Assembly (NCBI GenBank): GCA_023436305.1
Contig: JAEZJQ010000026.1
Location: 1 to 49,409, forward strand
DNA: 49,409 bases
From: Bacillota bacterium
GTDB taxonomy: Bacteria; Bacillota; UBA4882; UBA8346
Direction of reading: 5' to 3'
The stretch's first letter is position 1; every line of letters starts with the position of its first letter. The notes beneath the pieces are model-generated. The model made no database searches, was not told the DNA's origin, and saw only the letters and a program-made list of their open reading frames with translations. The position numbers were made by a program, and so were the translations under genes. Shown here in pieces: positions 7,798 to 16,215 of this stretch.

Positions 7798-9228
7798 CTA
7801 ATGCCTTCTCTTCCCGTCCGCATCCACCCATTCTTTCCCGTTCCACCAGATTGGCCGGTTCAGCGTCGTATCGAAATACATTGTTCCAAGGGGCGGATCG
7901 GCGGGCCGGTTTGAACTGGTTCCGGCTTTGACGGTCTGGAGAATCTCGGAGTTCGAGGAATCCAGGTATAGTTTAAGTTTTCCATTCTCATAGATGATTA
8001 ATCCCGGGTCAATGGCAACCGGGGGACTTGCGCCGATGACAACCCCCTTGTCAAAAACTCCCGTCCCCGTAGCCTTAAGCCGGTTTCCATCCGCCACATT
8101 CGTTTCAATAAAAGTCGTATTGGTATTCCGTGTCGTCTCATCCAATATGGAGATGGGTACATTCCCCGGAGCCGCATACCCCTGATTGGCCCGGAACATG
8201 ATATAGGCCGGGCCGTTTAAGCGAACGAATGACTCCATGGCGCCGTTATTATCCCGGATAAAGGTATTGTTCTCCACCAGGCCGGTGTTCTTCCCGTAAC
8301 CGTTAGCGTTGTCAACGTTAATTGCCAATTCGGCTCCGTGAGTGGTGACGATATTGTTGCTGAAGTTTAGTCCGTAAAAGGAACAATTCGGCCCGGCGTC
8401 GATGCTTTTCCCGTTGTTCTCAAAATAGCAGCCGGTAACGGAGAGATTCCAAATGGCGCTTTTGGCGCTTTCCTTAAAGGAAAAACAAGCGCCGGTAAAT
8501 GCTTCGAATTGGCAGCCGGTAAAGGAAATATTCCAGCCTTGGGTGAAGGTCACCGCGATTTGGCCGGCGGCAAAGATACAATTGACAAAGCTATTGGCGT
8601 TTAAAAAAGAGCCTCCTTTAAAACCGATGGTATTGTAAAAGATAGAGACGTTGTAAAATTTATTCGTCCAGCAATACTGGGCATCAATGCCCACGGCGAA
8701 ATGGGAAATCTCCACATTGCTGACGGTCAAATACCGGGAGGTGACATATAACCCGGCGCCGGTATCATTCCCTTGAATTGTTATATCTTCAATGGTGATA
8801 TGGTATGATCCGGTACCATATTTCCCGCCGGATCGCACGCCGGAGACAAATGCTTTATCGGTTCCTTTATACAATAAAACGGTGGAACGTTTGCTCTCGC
8901 CAATAATTCGGATATAAGAAGGGATTACCACCGTCTTTTTAATGATATAGGTCCCTTTGGGAAAGTAGATGGTCCCATTGTCCTTGATACTGTCGAAAGC
9001 CTTTTGGATACCGGCTGAATCATCGGTCATTCCATCACCCCTGACGCCAAAACTTTTTACGTTCAACGGAGAGACGGCGGATTTCATTTGATCAACGGTG
9101 TTTGCGGCAAGTACTCCGGTCGTGTCGGAGTTTACTGAAACACCGCGGAATAAAGGGACAGAAAAGGAGAAAAGCGCAGTTAAAAAGATGATGCAAACTA
9201 TCTTCGGTTTTCTTGAATGGTATCTCAT
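7798..9228 (-). CDS. Secreted parallel beta-helix protein (Pectate_lyase_3 type)
   Basis: 476 residues. The ATG at 9228 has AAAGGAG twelve bases upstream; the ATG at 9240 touches that site and is less likely. Residues 1 to about 30 look like a signal peptide. Around residue 55 the protein has NVKSFGVRGDGMTDD followed by TIYFPKGTY, the classic opening of the pectate-lyase-3 / GH28-GH55 beta-helix superfamily. Short repeating turns (ITGES, ITIQGND, VSNVEISH, VTGCYFENN) follow. The C-terminus (GTMYFDTTLNRPIWWNGKEW) resembles ends of phage-tail or surface-bound beta-helix proteins. It could cleave or bind polysaccharide; catalytic residues cannot be assigned. A good promoter lies at 9333-9360. 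Confidence 0.75.
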   Translation of the reverse strand: MRYHSRKPKIVCIIFLTALFSFSVPLFRGVSVNSDTTGVLAANTVDQMKSAVSPLNVKSFGVRGDGMTDDSAGIQKAFDSIKDNGTIYFPKGTYIIKKTVVIPSYIRIIGESKRSTVLLYKGTDKAFVSGVRSGGKYGTGSYHITIEDITIQGNDTGAGLYVTSRYLTVSNVEISHFAVGIDAQYCWTNKFYNVSIFYNTIGFKGGSFLNANSFVNCIFAAGQIAVTFTQGWNISFTGCQFEAFTGACFSFKESAKSAIWNLSVTGCYFENNGKSIDAGPNCSFYGLNFSNNIVTTHGAELAINVDNANGYGKNTGLVENNTFIRDNNGAMESFVRLNGPAYIMFRANQGYAAPGNVPISILDETTRNTNTTFIETNVADGNRLKATGTGVFDKGVVIGASPPVAIDPGLIIYENGKLKLYLDSSNSEILQTVKAGTSSNRPADPPLGTMYFDTTLNRPIWWNGKEWVDADGKRRH

Positions 9229-9332
9229 AAAATGCAGCATCTCCTTTAGATGTAATTTAGCGCCTAAGAAAATATAAATTTGCCATCATAACCAAAAAAT
9301 TTGTCTTGAATTGTTATACTATCTTTTACAAA

Positions 9333-9360
9333 ATTATATCAACATTGATTTTAATGTCAA
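9333..9360 (-). promoter_or_regulatory. Sigma-A-type promoter for the beta-helix gene
   Basis: On the minus strand a perfect TTGACA (9355-9360) is followed after 16 bp by a perfect TATAAT (9333-9338). It lies about 100 bp before the start at 9228 and points toward it. Confidence 0.75.
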
Positions 9361-9387
9361 GAAAAGATAATTAGGATATTAATTCCT

Positions 9388-9427
9388 AAAAAAAATTCCC
9401 CCATCGAGATCATTGAGGAATTTTTTT
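9388..9427 (-). terminator. Intrinsic terminator after the barrel-protein gene
   Basis: Arms AAAAAAATTCC and GGAATTTTTTT enclose a loop of about 17 bases. The hairpin lies about 90 bp past the stop of the outer-membrane gene (9519), and the A/T tracts on both sides make it potentially bidirectional. Confidence 0.7.
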
Positions 9428-9518
9428 CATTTCATTCGAATAATTGCCGAAATGCCATATTCTTCGGTCTATAGGCTTTTTAACGCTCTTATATTCACTT
9501 GCATCAAACATAAAAATA

Positions 9519-10514
9519 TCAAAAATAATACTTCATCTGCACCAGCACATTCCACCGAGCTCCGCCAGTCTTCGTTATAAACTCGCTGGTATCCTGTCCC
9601 GCGAATACCGCAATCATTCCCCTCAAATCAAGGTTATCGCTCAGTTGCAGATCCGCGATCCCGTCCAATACGATACCCCCATCATCCAGATTGGCAATCC
9701 CGGTAATACTGAACGAAGTCAACTCATCCAAAGGGATCTGTAACCCGGTGGCCAGGTAATTTTGGCCGGAATACAGCGGATCATGATTCCGCAAATATTC
9801 CACAAACAACTGCCGGTCGGACCCGATCATTTTACGCCATCCCACCAGCGCCGTGGTTTTTCCATCCGCAAAAGAGCTTTCATCCCAGGCAAACTTCCCT
9901 TCCGTATACAACCCGGCCAGCCCCCCTTGCACATCCCAACCCAGGTTGTTCACGGTTTTGGGAAGCGGTAACGCTTGAGCTTGGTATTGGGATACTCCCA
10001 TAATCCGGATATTGGTATCCCTCCAGCGCCATTCCCCACGCGCCGCATAAACCCTATCCCCGGCGATAATATCAACAGCCGTCAGCGGTGAAGTGGACCA
10101 CCGCAACACCGCCATATCCTTCCCGGGCCTGGTATCTTCCTGAGCCAGCGGCGTAATCGGCGTAATCAAATCCGTCGGCCGGAAGAACCAGCCGATTCCC
10201 CAACTCACCGCCTGCCGTCCCAGGTTGGCCCGGAAGGAACCGGATTCGTAGCGGAGATAACACCGGTCCAAAGCGCCGGTCCATTCCCTGGTCAATGAAT
10301 TAATCGTAAGTTTATCCCGGAGAAAAAAGGTGAACTTTTCTCCAAACGCCCAGTCTCCGTTCAATCGAAACCCCGTATCCCACGAAAGTCCCTGATCCGC
10401 GATAAAATTGCTCCCGGAAACCGTAGATTCCCAATCGACTTTTACTTCGCCGAAGGCCGGGGTTGAACAGAGCAATAGAAAAACCAAAGTAAAAAATCCC
10501 CATTTTCGGATCAT
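9519..10514 (-). CDS. Putative outer-membrane beta-barrel protein
   Basis: 331 residues. The start is ATG 10514, with GAGGGGG seven bases upstream; an in-frame GTG/ATG farther up lacks support. A signal peptide (about 1-23, ending STPAFG) is followed by alternating hydrophobic and polar residues typical of beta strands, including YLRYESGSFRANLGRQAVSW and GWFFRPTDLITPITP, which recall DUF1302-like porins. The protein ends in QMKYYF; a terminal Phe after alternating aromatics is the usual signal for barrel insertion by BamA. It is the last gene of the minus-strand cluster that includes a LolA-like protein and an ABC transporter, separated from the LolA gene by about 300 bp holding a dispersed repeat. 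If correct, the host has an outer membrane. A lipid-anchored or S-layer beta protein is the alternative. Confidence 0.68.
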   Translation of the reverse strand: MIRKWGFFTLVFLLLCSTPAFGEVKVDWESTVSGSNFIADQGLSWDTGFRLNGDWAFGEKFTFFLRDKLTINSLTREWTGALDRCYLRYESGSFRANLGRQAVSWGIGWFFRPTDLITPITPLAQEDTRPGKDMAVLRWSTSPLTAVDIIAGDRVYAARGEWRWRDTNIRIMGVSQYQAQALPLPKTVNNLGWDVQGGLAGLYTEGKFAWDESSFADGKTTALVGWRKMIGSDRQLFVEYLRNHDPLYSGQNYLATGLQIPLDELTSFSITGIANLDDGGIVLDGIADLQLSDNLDLRGMIAVFAGQDTSEFITKTGGARWNVLVQMKYYF

Positions 10515-10662
10515 AGCTTTTCCCCCTCTCACTCAAAAACCAAATATCCATATTAACCAATCAAACATATTAATCGTCCATGCCTGGAAGGCACAACCGG
10601 GAATGAAAATGAACGATTACGAAAATCTCTAACGAACCACGAATCACACGAATAGTACGACT

Positions 10663-10780
10663 AAAACACTTAGCCGTGCGGGTGTCGTGTCCAAAGGACG
10701 CGCTCCCGCGGCGGACAGAATAACCTTCATAATATTTCGTCATCTCCCCAAGATATGGGTAATGATTAGCCTTTTAAAGG
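10663..10780 (-). repeat. Second copy of the dispersed hairpin repeat
   Basis: Read on the minus strand, this matches 2928-3044 almost base for base (CCTTTAAAAGGCTAATCATTACC... to ...CACGGCTAAGTGTTTT). The hairpin core with TTTGGAC/GTCCAAA and the GCGGGAGCGCG / CACCCGC arms is retained with paired changes. Only the left third of the longer element at 2928-3280 is present. It sits between the barrel gene and the LolA-like gene and might act as a terminator, attenuator or recent insertion. Confidence 0.7.
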
Positions 10781-10810
10781 GGAGCTGGAGAGGATCTCGA
10801 CTCTTGAAGA

Positions 10811-11575
10811 TCATCGTCCCGTCAGCCTCTGCCTCGTAAACGTCCCCACCGGGACAGCCACGTTAAACTGGATCTTGTCGATGATAAACCGGGTATTGGA
10901 ATTCTTTCGTAACTTATCCTCCATCACCACAATCGTCGGGTAATACCGTTCACCAAACCGCTCCACCTTCTCGATGACCGAGACCTTCAGCAACTTGCCA
11001 CTGGGCGCAAACAATTCTTCCTTAAGCTCGATGAAACGCTCCTTATCCACCCACATTTTCCGTTTGTAATAACTCACCTCAACATTATCCTTGGCGACTA
11101 ATTCCAGCACGTAACAGGACCGGCCGCCTAAAAACTCCTCTCCCGTTAAACTAGCCGTATAAAGCTCCAGCAAATGCTCACTCTCCAGCGCATCCTGATA
11201 GGAAAAATCACTCCCGGCCATTCCTTGCTTTAACATTTCACCCGAAAGTTTCACTTCGCTCTCGGCGGTTGGAGAAAACAGCCATAAATCATCCTTGATT
11301 TTTAAAATACGGCTCCGGTCCCGCTTATCGGTAAACTCGGCAAACGCCTTGTCATTCCCTTCACTCCAAATACGTAAACTCTTGGTCACCTTACGCCGTC
11401 CGATGGCAATCTCCATCCGGGCCTCCGAGTAAGCTGACTGATATTTATGATTCCGATCAACCCCGGCGATAATCTCCTGCGCCGACAACCCCTCCGCCAA
11501 AATAAACGCATTCCCAATCAACGAGACCACTATAGCCAACAATCCCAATATCAAACTAAAATTCTTGCGAAACAT
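10811..11575 (-). CDS. LolA-like outer membrane lipoprotein-sorting protein (COG2834 / TP0789 type)
   Basis: 254 residues. GGGGAGG stands eight bases before the ATG at 11575. Residues 1-33 form a signal peptide or N-terminal anchor. The rest matches the pattern of LolA-like proteins of the TP0789 group: RMEIAIGRRKVTKSLRIWSEG, then DDLWLFSP, SYQDALESEHLLELY, CYVLELVAKD, and KMWVDKERFIELKEELF. The fold is an open beta-barrel that shields acyl chains of lipoproteins or lipids between the two membranes. The gene is 120 bp after a LolC-type permease and precedes the putative outer-membrane barrel, as expected for a periplasmic carrier fed by the ABC transporter. Cargo is unknown. Confidence 0.83.
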   Translation of the reverse strand: MFRKNFSLILGLLAIVVSLIGNAFILAEGLSAQEIIAGVDRNHKYQSAYSEARMEIAIGRRKVTKSLRIWSEGNDKAFAEFTDKRDRSRILKIKDDLWLFSPTAESEVKLSGEMLKQGMAGSDFSYQDALESEHLLELYTASLTGEEFLGGRSCYVLELVAKDNVEVSYYKRKMWVDKERFIELKEELFAPSGKLLKVSVIEKVERFGERYYPTIVVMEDKLRKNSNTRFIIDKIQFNVAVPVGTFTRQRLTGR

Positions 11576-11697
11576 TTATCAATACCTCCCCTATAAAGTC
11601 ATTTCACGGTGAAAAGTTACAATCCTAATGTTTTCAAACTCATAATTGAAACTCGCGACTCGGTACTCGTAACTTTTAACTCTAAACTCACAACTTG

Positions 11698-12957
11698 TTA
11701 AATCGTCCGCAAGGCTTCCGTCGGTTTCAAAAGCGCGGCCCGTCGGGCTGGTAAATAGGCGGCGATTATGGTTACAATGGTACCAATCAGCAATCCGTAA
11801 AACAAATCGCCAAAACTGAACTTGGTATAGATCACCGGCGACATTAGGAAGTCCTGGCCAACCGCCCGCATCTGTTCGGAAAAGTCAATGCCGTAGATAG
11901 AGAAAACATAATTGGCGAGACCTCCGCAAACCGCCCCGGCCGCGCTCCCTATAACCGCCAAAATGCTTCCTTCCCATAGAAAAAGCTTTTTAATGGACCT
12001 GGCGGTGAATCCCAGGGCGGTAAGCATTCCAATCTCCCGGGTCCGTTCGGCCACCACCATCGTCAGGGTGTTAAACACCACGAAAGAAGCCAACAAGGCA
12101 ATAAAAATATAGACAATCAACATAATCGACCGGTATTTGGGAAGCATCGCTATGAATTCGTTATAGGCATCCCAAGGAATGGCCTTAAGATTCAAATTTT
12201 CTTTTTGATTAAAGGATTTCACCGTTTTAAGCAATTGGGGTGTCCGGTTGATATGGTCACCGAACACGATAATCTCGGTTACGGCATCTTCAAACTCCAG
12301 TAGCGACATAGCCTTATCCAACGGTATATAGGCTATTCCCTCATCCACCAATTTTACGCCGCTGCTTAAACATCCCACTACTTTAAAAGTGGCGATATTA
12401 AATGAGCCGAAGGAGGTGCCAAAAAGCGCATTCACTTTATCTCCAACTTTCAGCCCCATCTTATTCATCATCTTCCGGCCCAAAACCATCTCCTGCTTGC
12501 CGGGTTCCGGCATCCTTCCGGCATTTTCCCCCTTTAGATACCGGCTAAGTTTGGTAACCTGGTCCTCGGCCCTAAAATCCAGACCCATTCCCAAAGCGCT
12601 CTGGCGTTCTTCCCCGGAGACCAGATACATCCCGAAACGGATTCGCCCTGATGCCACCTTCACCCCCGGTTGTTTTTGCAGTTCGGCTACAATCTCCGTA
12701 TAGCTGCGCTCCCCCTCCCCAATGGGATATCCTAAAGAGAGCAACCGCTCTTTCGTTTCATACTCGGGGTTAATCAGCCGCAGATGGCCCGAATTCAAGT
12801 TAACATTTAAATTCACCATATTTTCAATGGCCCCTTCCGCAAAACCCTGGGTGAAAATAATGGCAAACACCCCCGCCAAAATCGCGAGCAAACTTAAAAT
12901 AGTCCGCCCCCGGTGCCGGCTGATATTTTTTAACGCCATTTTCAGCAAGTAAAGCAT
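11698..12957 (-). CDS. ABC transporter permease, FtsX/LolC/MacB type (second permease)
   Basis: 419 residues. The ATG at 12957 is chosen because AAAGGAGGT stands about eight bases before it; an upstream in-frame ATG at 12981 overlaps that site. The topology is one N-terminal membrane segment after NISRHRGRTILS, a large extracytoplasmic MacB_PCD-type domain (about 40-270), and three C-terminal segments around FVVFNTLTMVVAERTREIG. This is the architecture of LolC/LolE and MacB permeases, which do not import solutes but extract molecules from the outer leaflet of the inner membrane. It forms a distinct pair with the preceding permease and the shared ATPase. Confidence 0.87.
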   Translation of the reverse strand: MLYLLKMALKNISRHRGRTILSLLAILAGVFAIIFTQGFAEGAIENMVNLNVNLNSGHLRLINPEYETKERLLSLGYPIGEGERSYTEIVAELQKQPGVKVASGRIRFGMYLVSGEERQSALGMGLDFRAEDQVTKLSRYLKGENAGRMPEPGKQEMVLGRKMMNKMGLKVGDKVNALFGTSFGSFNIATFKVVGCLSSGVKLVDEGIAYIPLDKAMSLLEFEDAVTEIIVFGDHINRTPQLLKTVKSFNQKENLNLKAIPWDAYNEFIAMLPKYRSIMLIVYIFIALLASFVVFNTLTMVVAERTREIGMLTALGFTARSIKKLFLWEGSILAVIGSAAGAVCGGLANYVFSIYGIDFSEQMRAVGQDFLMSPVIYTKFSFGDLFYGLLIGTIVTIIAAYLPARRAALLKPTEALRTI

Positions 12958-13105
12958 TGGCCTTACCTCCTTTATAAGCATATCAATCGTTGATTCTACT
13001 AATGATCATTGTTTTAACGGTTCAGATCCCTTAATTCCAAAATCCGATTCCAGTGGATTTGAATTCCATTAATCCTGTGAATGCTTGAAATCCCGTGAAT
13101 CTGAT

Positions 13106-14350
13106 TTAAATACGGCGCAATCCCTCCACCGGATCGAGTTTGGCTGCTTTCCGGGCCGGGAAGAAACTGGCCAAGTAAGAGATTAACAGCCCGCAAATCA
13201 ATGTGATCAACATAACCGTCCAATTCCATTCACCGTGAATCCTGTTGGAAATGGGGAAACCGATATCCATGTTTCCATACATGGCGCTGATATCAATTCC
13301 GGTATTCACCAGATAAAGATTCCCGGCAATACCCATAAACAATCCGATGATACCACCCAGCACACCCAGCCCCAGGCCCTCGTATACAAACAAACGCACA
13401 ATCTCTTTATCAACCATTCCCATGGCTTTCAGGATTCCAATCTCCCGGACTCGCTCAAGCGAAGCCAACAGGATGGTATTCACAATGCCTATCACCGAAA
13501 TGATAAAAACTATCAACAAAAAGACGGTATCGGAAGCGCGTTCGCCTTTCATATACGCCAAATAGTCAGCCGCCGCTTCCTCCCAGGTCTGTAATTTGAA
13601 ATGAACTCCCGGTACGCCGATTTTTTCAATCCCCCGCATGGTCTCCGTTATTTTTCCGGGCGATTCGGCCCGCAGATAAATCCGGGTTAAGGCATCTCCA
13701 GTTCCCAAAATGGTTTGCGCCAAATTAAGCGGGATAAAGATCTGGTTGGAATTAATCTCCGGGTTGGACGTGGCCACAGTTCCCACGACGGCCAGATCCA
13801 CCGCTTGGAATGATAATTGTTTCGTCTGGGTACGCAAAACCACCGTATCCCCGGTCTTCAAATCCAACAACTCGGCAATCCGCTGCCCCAAAACGACTCC
13901 GTTTTCATTGTCCCGAAGCCAACGGCCGGTTTTGATAAATTGTGCCGTCTGAAATACATTCGAATCGGTCTCCGGAATGATACCTACCGCCAAAACCGGT
14001 AATTCATCAACTCCGTTCAGAACGGATCCCGAAAATTCAATTCTGCCGGTGGCTTCGGCCACTCCGGTGACTTTGTCCAAATGAGCCACCCATGCTTTCC
14101 CATCCGCCAACAAATTTTTTAAGTTGCCGGCGTCATCATCACTTTTTTGACGGGAGCTTGAAACCACCTGGATATGTCCGGTCTGAAAGTCAATAATATT
14201 ATTGACTCCGTCACGATACATCCCGGCCAGCATGGAATCGAGAAAAATATAATAAAATACTCCCACCGCAATGGCCAGGGCGGTTAAAACAGTACGCCGT
14301 TTATGGCGCCACAAGTTTTTCGCGGCTAAATTAAGGTAGAATTTAAACAT
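13106..14350 (-). CDS. ABC transporter permease, FtsX/LolE/MacB type (first permease)
   Basis: 414 residues. The start is ATG 14350 with AAAGGAGGT upstream, five bases beyond the stop of the ATPase gene, so translation is probably coupled. N-terminal NLWRHKRRTVLTALAIAVGV is followed by an extracytoplasmic domain to about residue 265 and three C-terminal membrane segments with NTILLASLERVREIG, the FtsX signature. It is paralogous to the next permease but clearly diverged, so the transporter is probably a LolC/LolE-like heterodimer. It contains none of the extra helices of peptide exporters such as BceB. Confidence 0.88.
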   Translation of the reverse strand: MFKFYLNLAAKNLWRHKRRTVLTALAIAVGVFYYIFLDSMLAGMYRDGVNNIIDFQTGHIQVVSSSRQKSDDDAGNLKNLLADGKAWVAHLDKVTGVAEATGRIEFSGSVLNGVDELPVLAVGIIPETDSNVFQTAQFIKTGRWLRDNENGVVLGQRIAELLDLKTGDTVVLRTQTKQLSFQAVDLAVVGTVATSNPEINSNQIFIPLNLAQTILGTGDALTRIYLRAESPGKITETMRGIEKIGVPGVHFKLQTWEEAAADYLAYMKGERASDTVFLLIVFIISVIGIVNTILLASLERVREIGILKAMGMVDKEIVRLFVYEGLGLGVLGGIIGLFMGIAGNLYLVNTGIDISAMYGNMDIGFPISNRIHGEWNWTVMLITLICGLLISYLASFFPARKAAKLDPVEGLRRI

Positions 14351-14355
14351 TGGCG

Positions 14356-15045
14356 CTACCTCCTTTCATCGCCGACAATCTTGCCGTCACGCATGGTAAT
14401 CAGCCGCCGCGCGTATTTCATGACCAGTTGGTCGTGGGTGGAGAATAAAAAGGTCACGTTTTTGCTGGCGTTTAACTCCTTCATCAATTCCAGGATGGCG
14501 ATGGAATTATCCGAATCCAGGTTGGCGGTGGGTTCATCCGCCAGTACGATCCGGGCGTCCTTCACCAATGCCCGGGCGATGGCCACCCGCTGTTGTTGTC
14601 CCCCGGAAAGGTCCGCGGGGCGCCGGCCTTCCATACCCTTCAAACCGACCTCGGCCAGGATTTTAAAAACCCGTTCCTTAATCTCGCCTTCCGAATATTT
14701 TTGTAATAAAACCAGCGGCAACTCCACATTCTCATAGGCGGTAAGTACCGGGATCAAGTTATAAGTCTGGAAAATAAAGCCGATTTTTTCACGGCGCAAG
14801 GCGGCTTTCTCCAACTGTGAGAGCGCCGACGCCTCGGTTCCGTCTATCAGCAATTGGCCGGAAGTGACCTGATCAAGACAACCGATGAGATTTAAAAAAG
14901 TGGTCTTTCCCGAACCGGACGGCCCGGCCAGGGAAGTAAACTCCCCTTGTTCAATTGCTAAATCAATGCCCCGTAAGGCTGGAACTTCCATCTGGCCATG
15001 GCTGTAATTCTTTATTACGGCTTTCGCAGTAACAACATTCATCAT
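14356..15045 (-). CDS. ABC transporter ATPase, LolD/MacB family
   Basis: 229 residues, the normal size for LolD/MacB/SalX-type ATPases. Walker A is GPSGSGKTT, the Q-loop lies in IFQTYNLIPVLTAYENVELP, the signature is LSGGQQQRVAIARAL, Walker B is RIVLADEPTANLD and the switch His is in FLFSTHD. The start ATG at 15045 is preceded by AGGGGG; a second ATG three bases on is equally possible. It is the first gene of the transporter set (ATPase, permease, permease, LolA-like). About 250 bp separates it from the regulator gene upstream, with an imperfect palindrome CCCGGAGTTACTCCCCG near 15070-15087 that may be an operator. Confidence 0.92.
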   Translation of the reverse strand: MMNVVTAKAVIKNYSHGQMEVPALRGIDLAIEQGEFTSLAGPSGSGKTTFLNLIGCLDQVTSGQLLIDGTEASALSQLEKAALRREKIGFIFQTYNLIPVLTAYENVELPLVLLQKYSEGEIKERVFKILAEVGLKGMEGRRPADLSGGQQQRVAIARALVKDARIVLADEPTANLDSDNSIAILELMKELNASKNVTFLFSTHDQLVMKYARRLITMRDGKIVGDERR

Positions 15046-15299
15046 GATTACCCCCTAATTTGTAATCTTTCCCGGAGTTACTCCCCGAAGCGGAAAAAAT
15101 AATCATTATCAATCATGGATTACACTCCCATCGAAAACAATAAAACCATTGGTATTCCATGGTGTAAATCCAAAGAACGCATACATCAAGTAAGCTCCAG
15201 TACCAAGTACGGAAGTGAGTTATTTCGCGCGCGCATGCGTTTTGCTATTCAATGGTTCATTGTAATGCTACCAAGGGTGTAAAAATTGTGGCGGGGAGT

Positions 15300-15797
15300 T
15301 TATTGTTTTTTTGCGGACCAATGCTTTTGAAGTTCGGTAATCATTTGACAATGGGATTCAAAAAGTTCCTTTAACGCGGTTAACCGGTATTGGACAAGTT
15401 CCGTGTCCCCGGTGGCTTCCGGACTATGGATATCTTTCAGAGTGGTTATGGTTCGCTCCAGCAACTCCATACCTTCCTGAACCTTTTTCATCATTCCGGA
15501 GTAAACCCCATGACCGTAATTGGAGTCCAAACGGTAATAATCGCTGCGATCTCCGGGAACAGTGGCTTTTTCAACCAAACCGCTCATTTTTAAAGTCCGG
15601 ATATTAATGCTTACCGCGGCTTTGGAAATTTGAAGCTCTTTGGCAATCTCCGTCAGGGAAAGTGGTTTGGCCGCGAAGATGAGCAGCGCGAAAATCCGCC
15701 CCATAATATCATTGGCTCCATAATTATCGAAGTATTGGCCCATTTCATGCGTAAACTTTTGTTTCGTTTGTTTCAATTTACCACTACCATCGTCCAT
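15300..15797 (-). CDS. GbsR/MarR-family transcriptional regulator
   Basis: About 165 residues from the ATG at 15797. The frame is open back to a TTG at 15890, so the start is uncertain. The core reads GANDIMGRIFALLIFAAKPLSLTEIAKELQISKAAVSINIRTLK, then GLVEKATVPGDRSDYYRL, the winged-helix layout of COG1510 (GbsR-like) regulators, with a coiled C-terminal part for dimerisation. It lies directly upstream of the ABC/LolA/barrel genes on the same strand and probably controls them and itself: a strong promoter (15988-16016) with a perfect palindrome (15946-15960) stands in front. The effector is unknown. Confidence 0.84.
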   Translation of the reverse strand: MDDGSGKLKQTKQKFTHEMGQYFDNYGANDIMGRIFALLIFAAKPLSLTEIAKELQISKAAVSINIRTLKMSGLVEKATVPGDRSDYYRLDSNYGHGVYSGMMKKVQEGMELLERTITTLKDIHSPEATGDTELVQYRLTALKELFESHCQMITELQKHWSAKKQ

Positions 15798-15945
15798 TTC
15801 GCGGCAACCACCACCCAACTTTGATAATTCGATATTTTTTTTTGTTAAAAACGGAAATACGGGCCGAATCAGGTTCGCAACATTTGTCAAGTTCTCAATT
15901 TCACCGTTTTTTGAATGTTACTTGCCCATATCAAGTTAAAATACC

Positions 15946-15960
15946 AACGTTAATAACGTT
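15946..15960. promoter_or_regulatory. Perfect 15-bp palindrome, candidate autoregulatory operator
   Basis: AACGTTA-A-TAACGTT is a perfect palindrome about 28 bp downstream of the -10 box of the regulator promoter, just beyond the expected transcription start. Its position fits a roadblock or repression site for the GbsR/MarR-type protein encoded downstream. A related half-site TTAACG lies at 15970-15976. Confidence 0.5.
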
Positions 15961-15987
15961 AACAATTTCATTAACGACTTCCTTTTT

Positions 15988-16016
15988 ATTCTAATTCTTG
16001 ATTGTTAAATTGTCAA
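15988..16016 (-). promoter_or_regulatory. Sigma-A-type promoter for the regulator/envelope cluster
   Basis: Minus-strand TTGACA (16011-16016), 17-bp spacer, TAGAAT (15988-15993). It is the best promoter in the 418-bp gap between the regulator and the GH9 gene. Confidence 0.75.
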
Positions 16017-16121
16017 TCTCTCTTTACGCTGAAAATCATAATTTTACATATTGTTAATTAACCATCGAAAAATCTAAAAACCTGTGAATCCCTTAACCTG
16101 GCGATAAAACCCTAAAGATTA

Positions 16122-16162
16122 ATAAAAGAACGAGACTGCCCCAACAAACCTGAAGCAGTCTC
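16122..16162 (-). terminator. Terminator after the GH9 gene
   Basis: Arms GAGACTGC (16132-16139) and GCAGTCTC (16155-16162) are followed on the minus strand by a T-rich run. It is about 55 bp past the GH9 stop codon. Confidence 0.65.
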
Positions 16163-16215
16163 ACGCAATCCTATATCTCTTAATTCTGCAATCTGTAATC
16201 TATAATCTGTAATAA

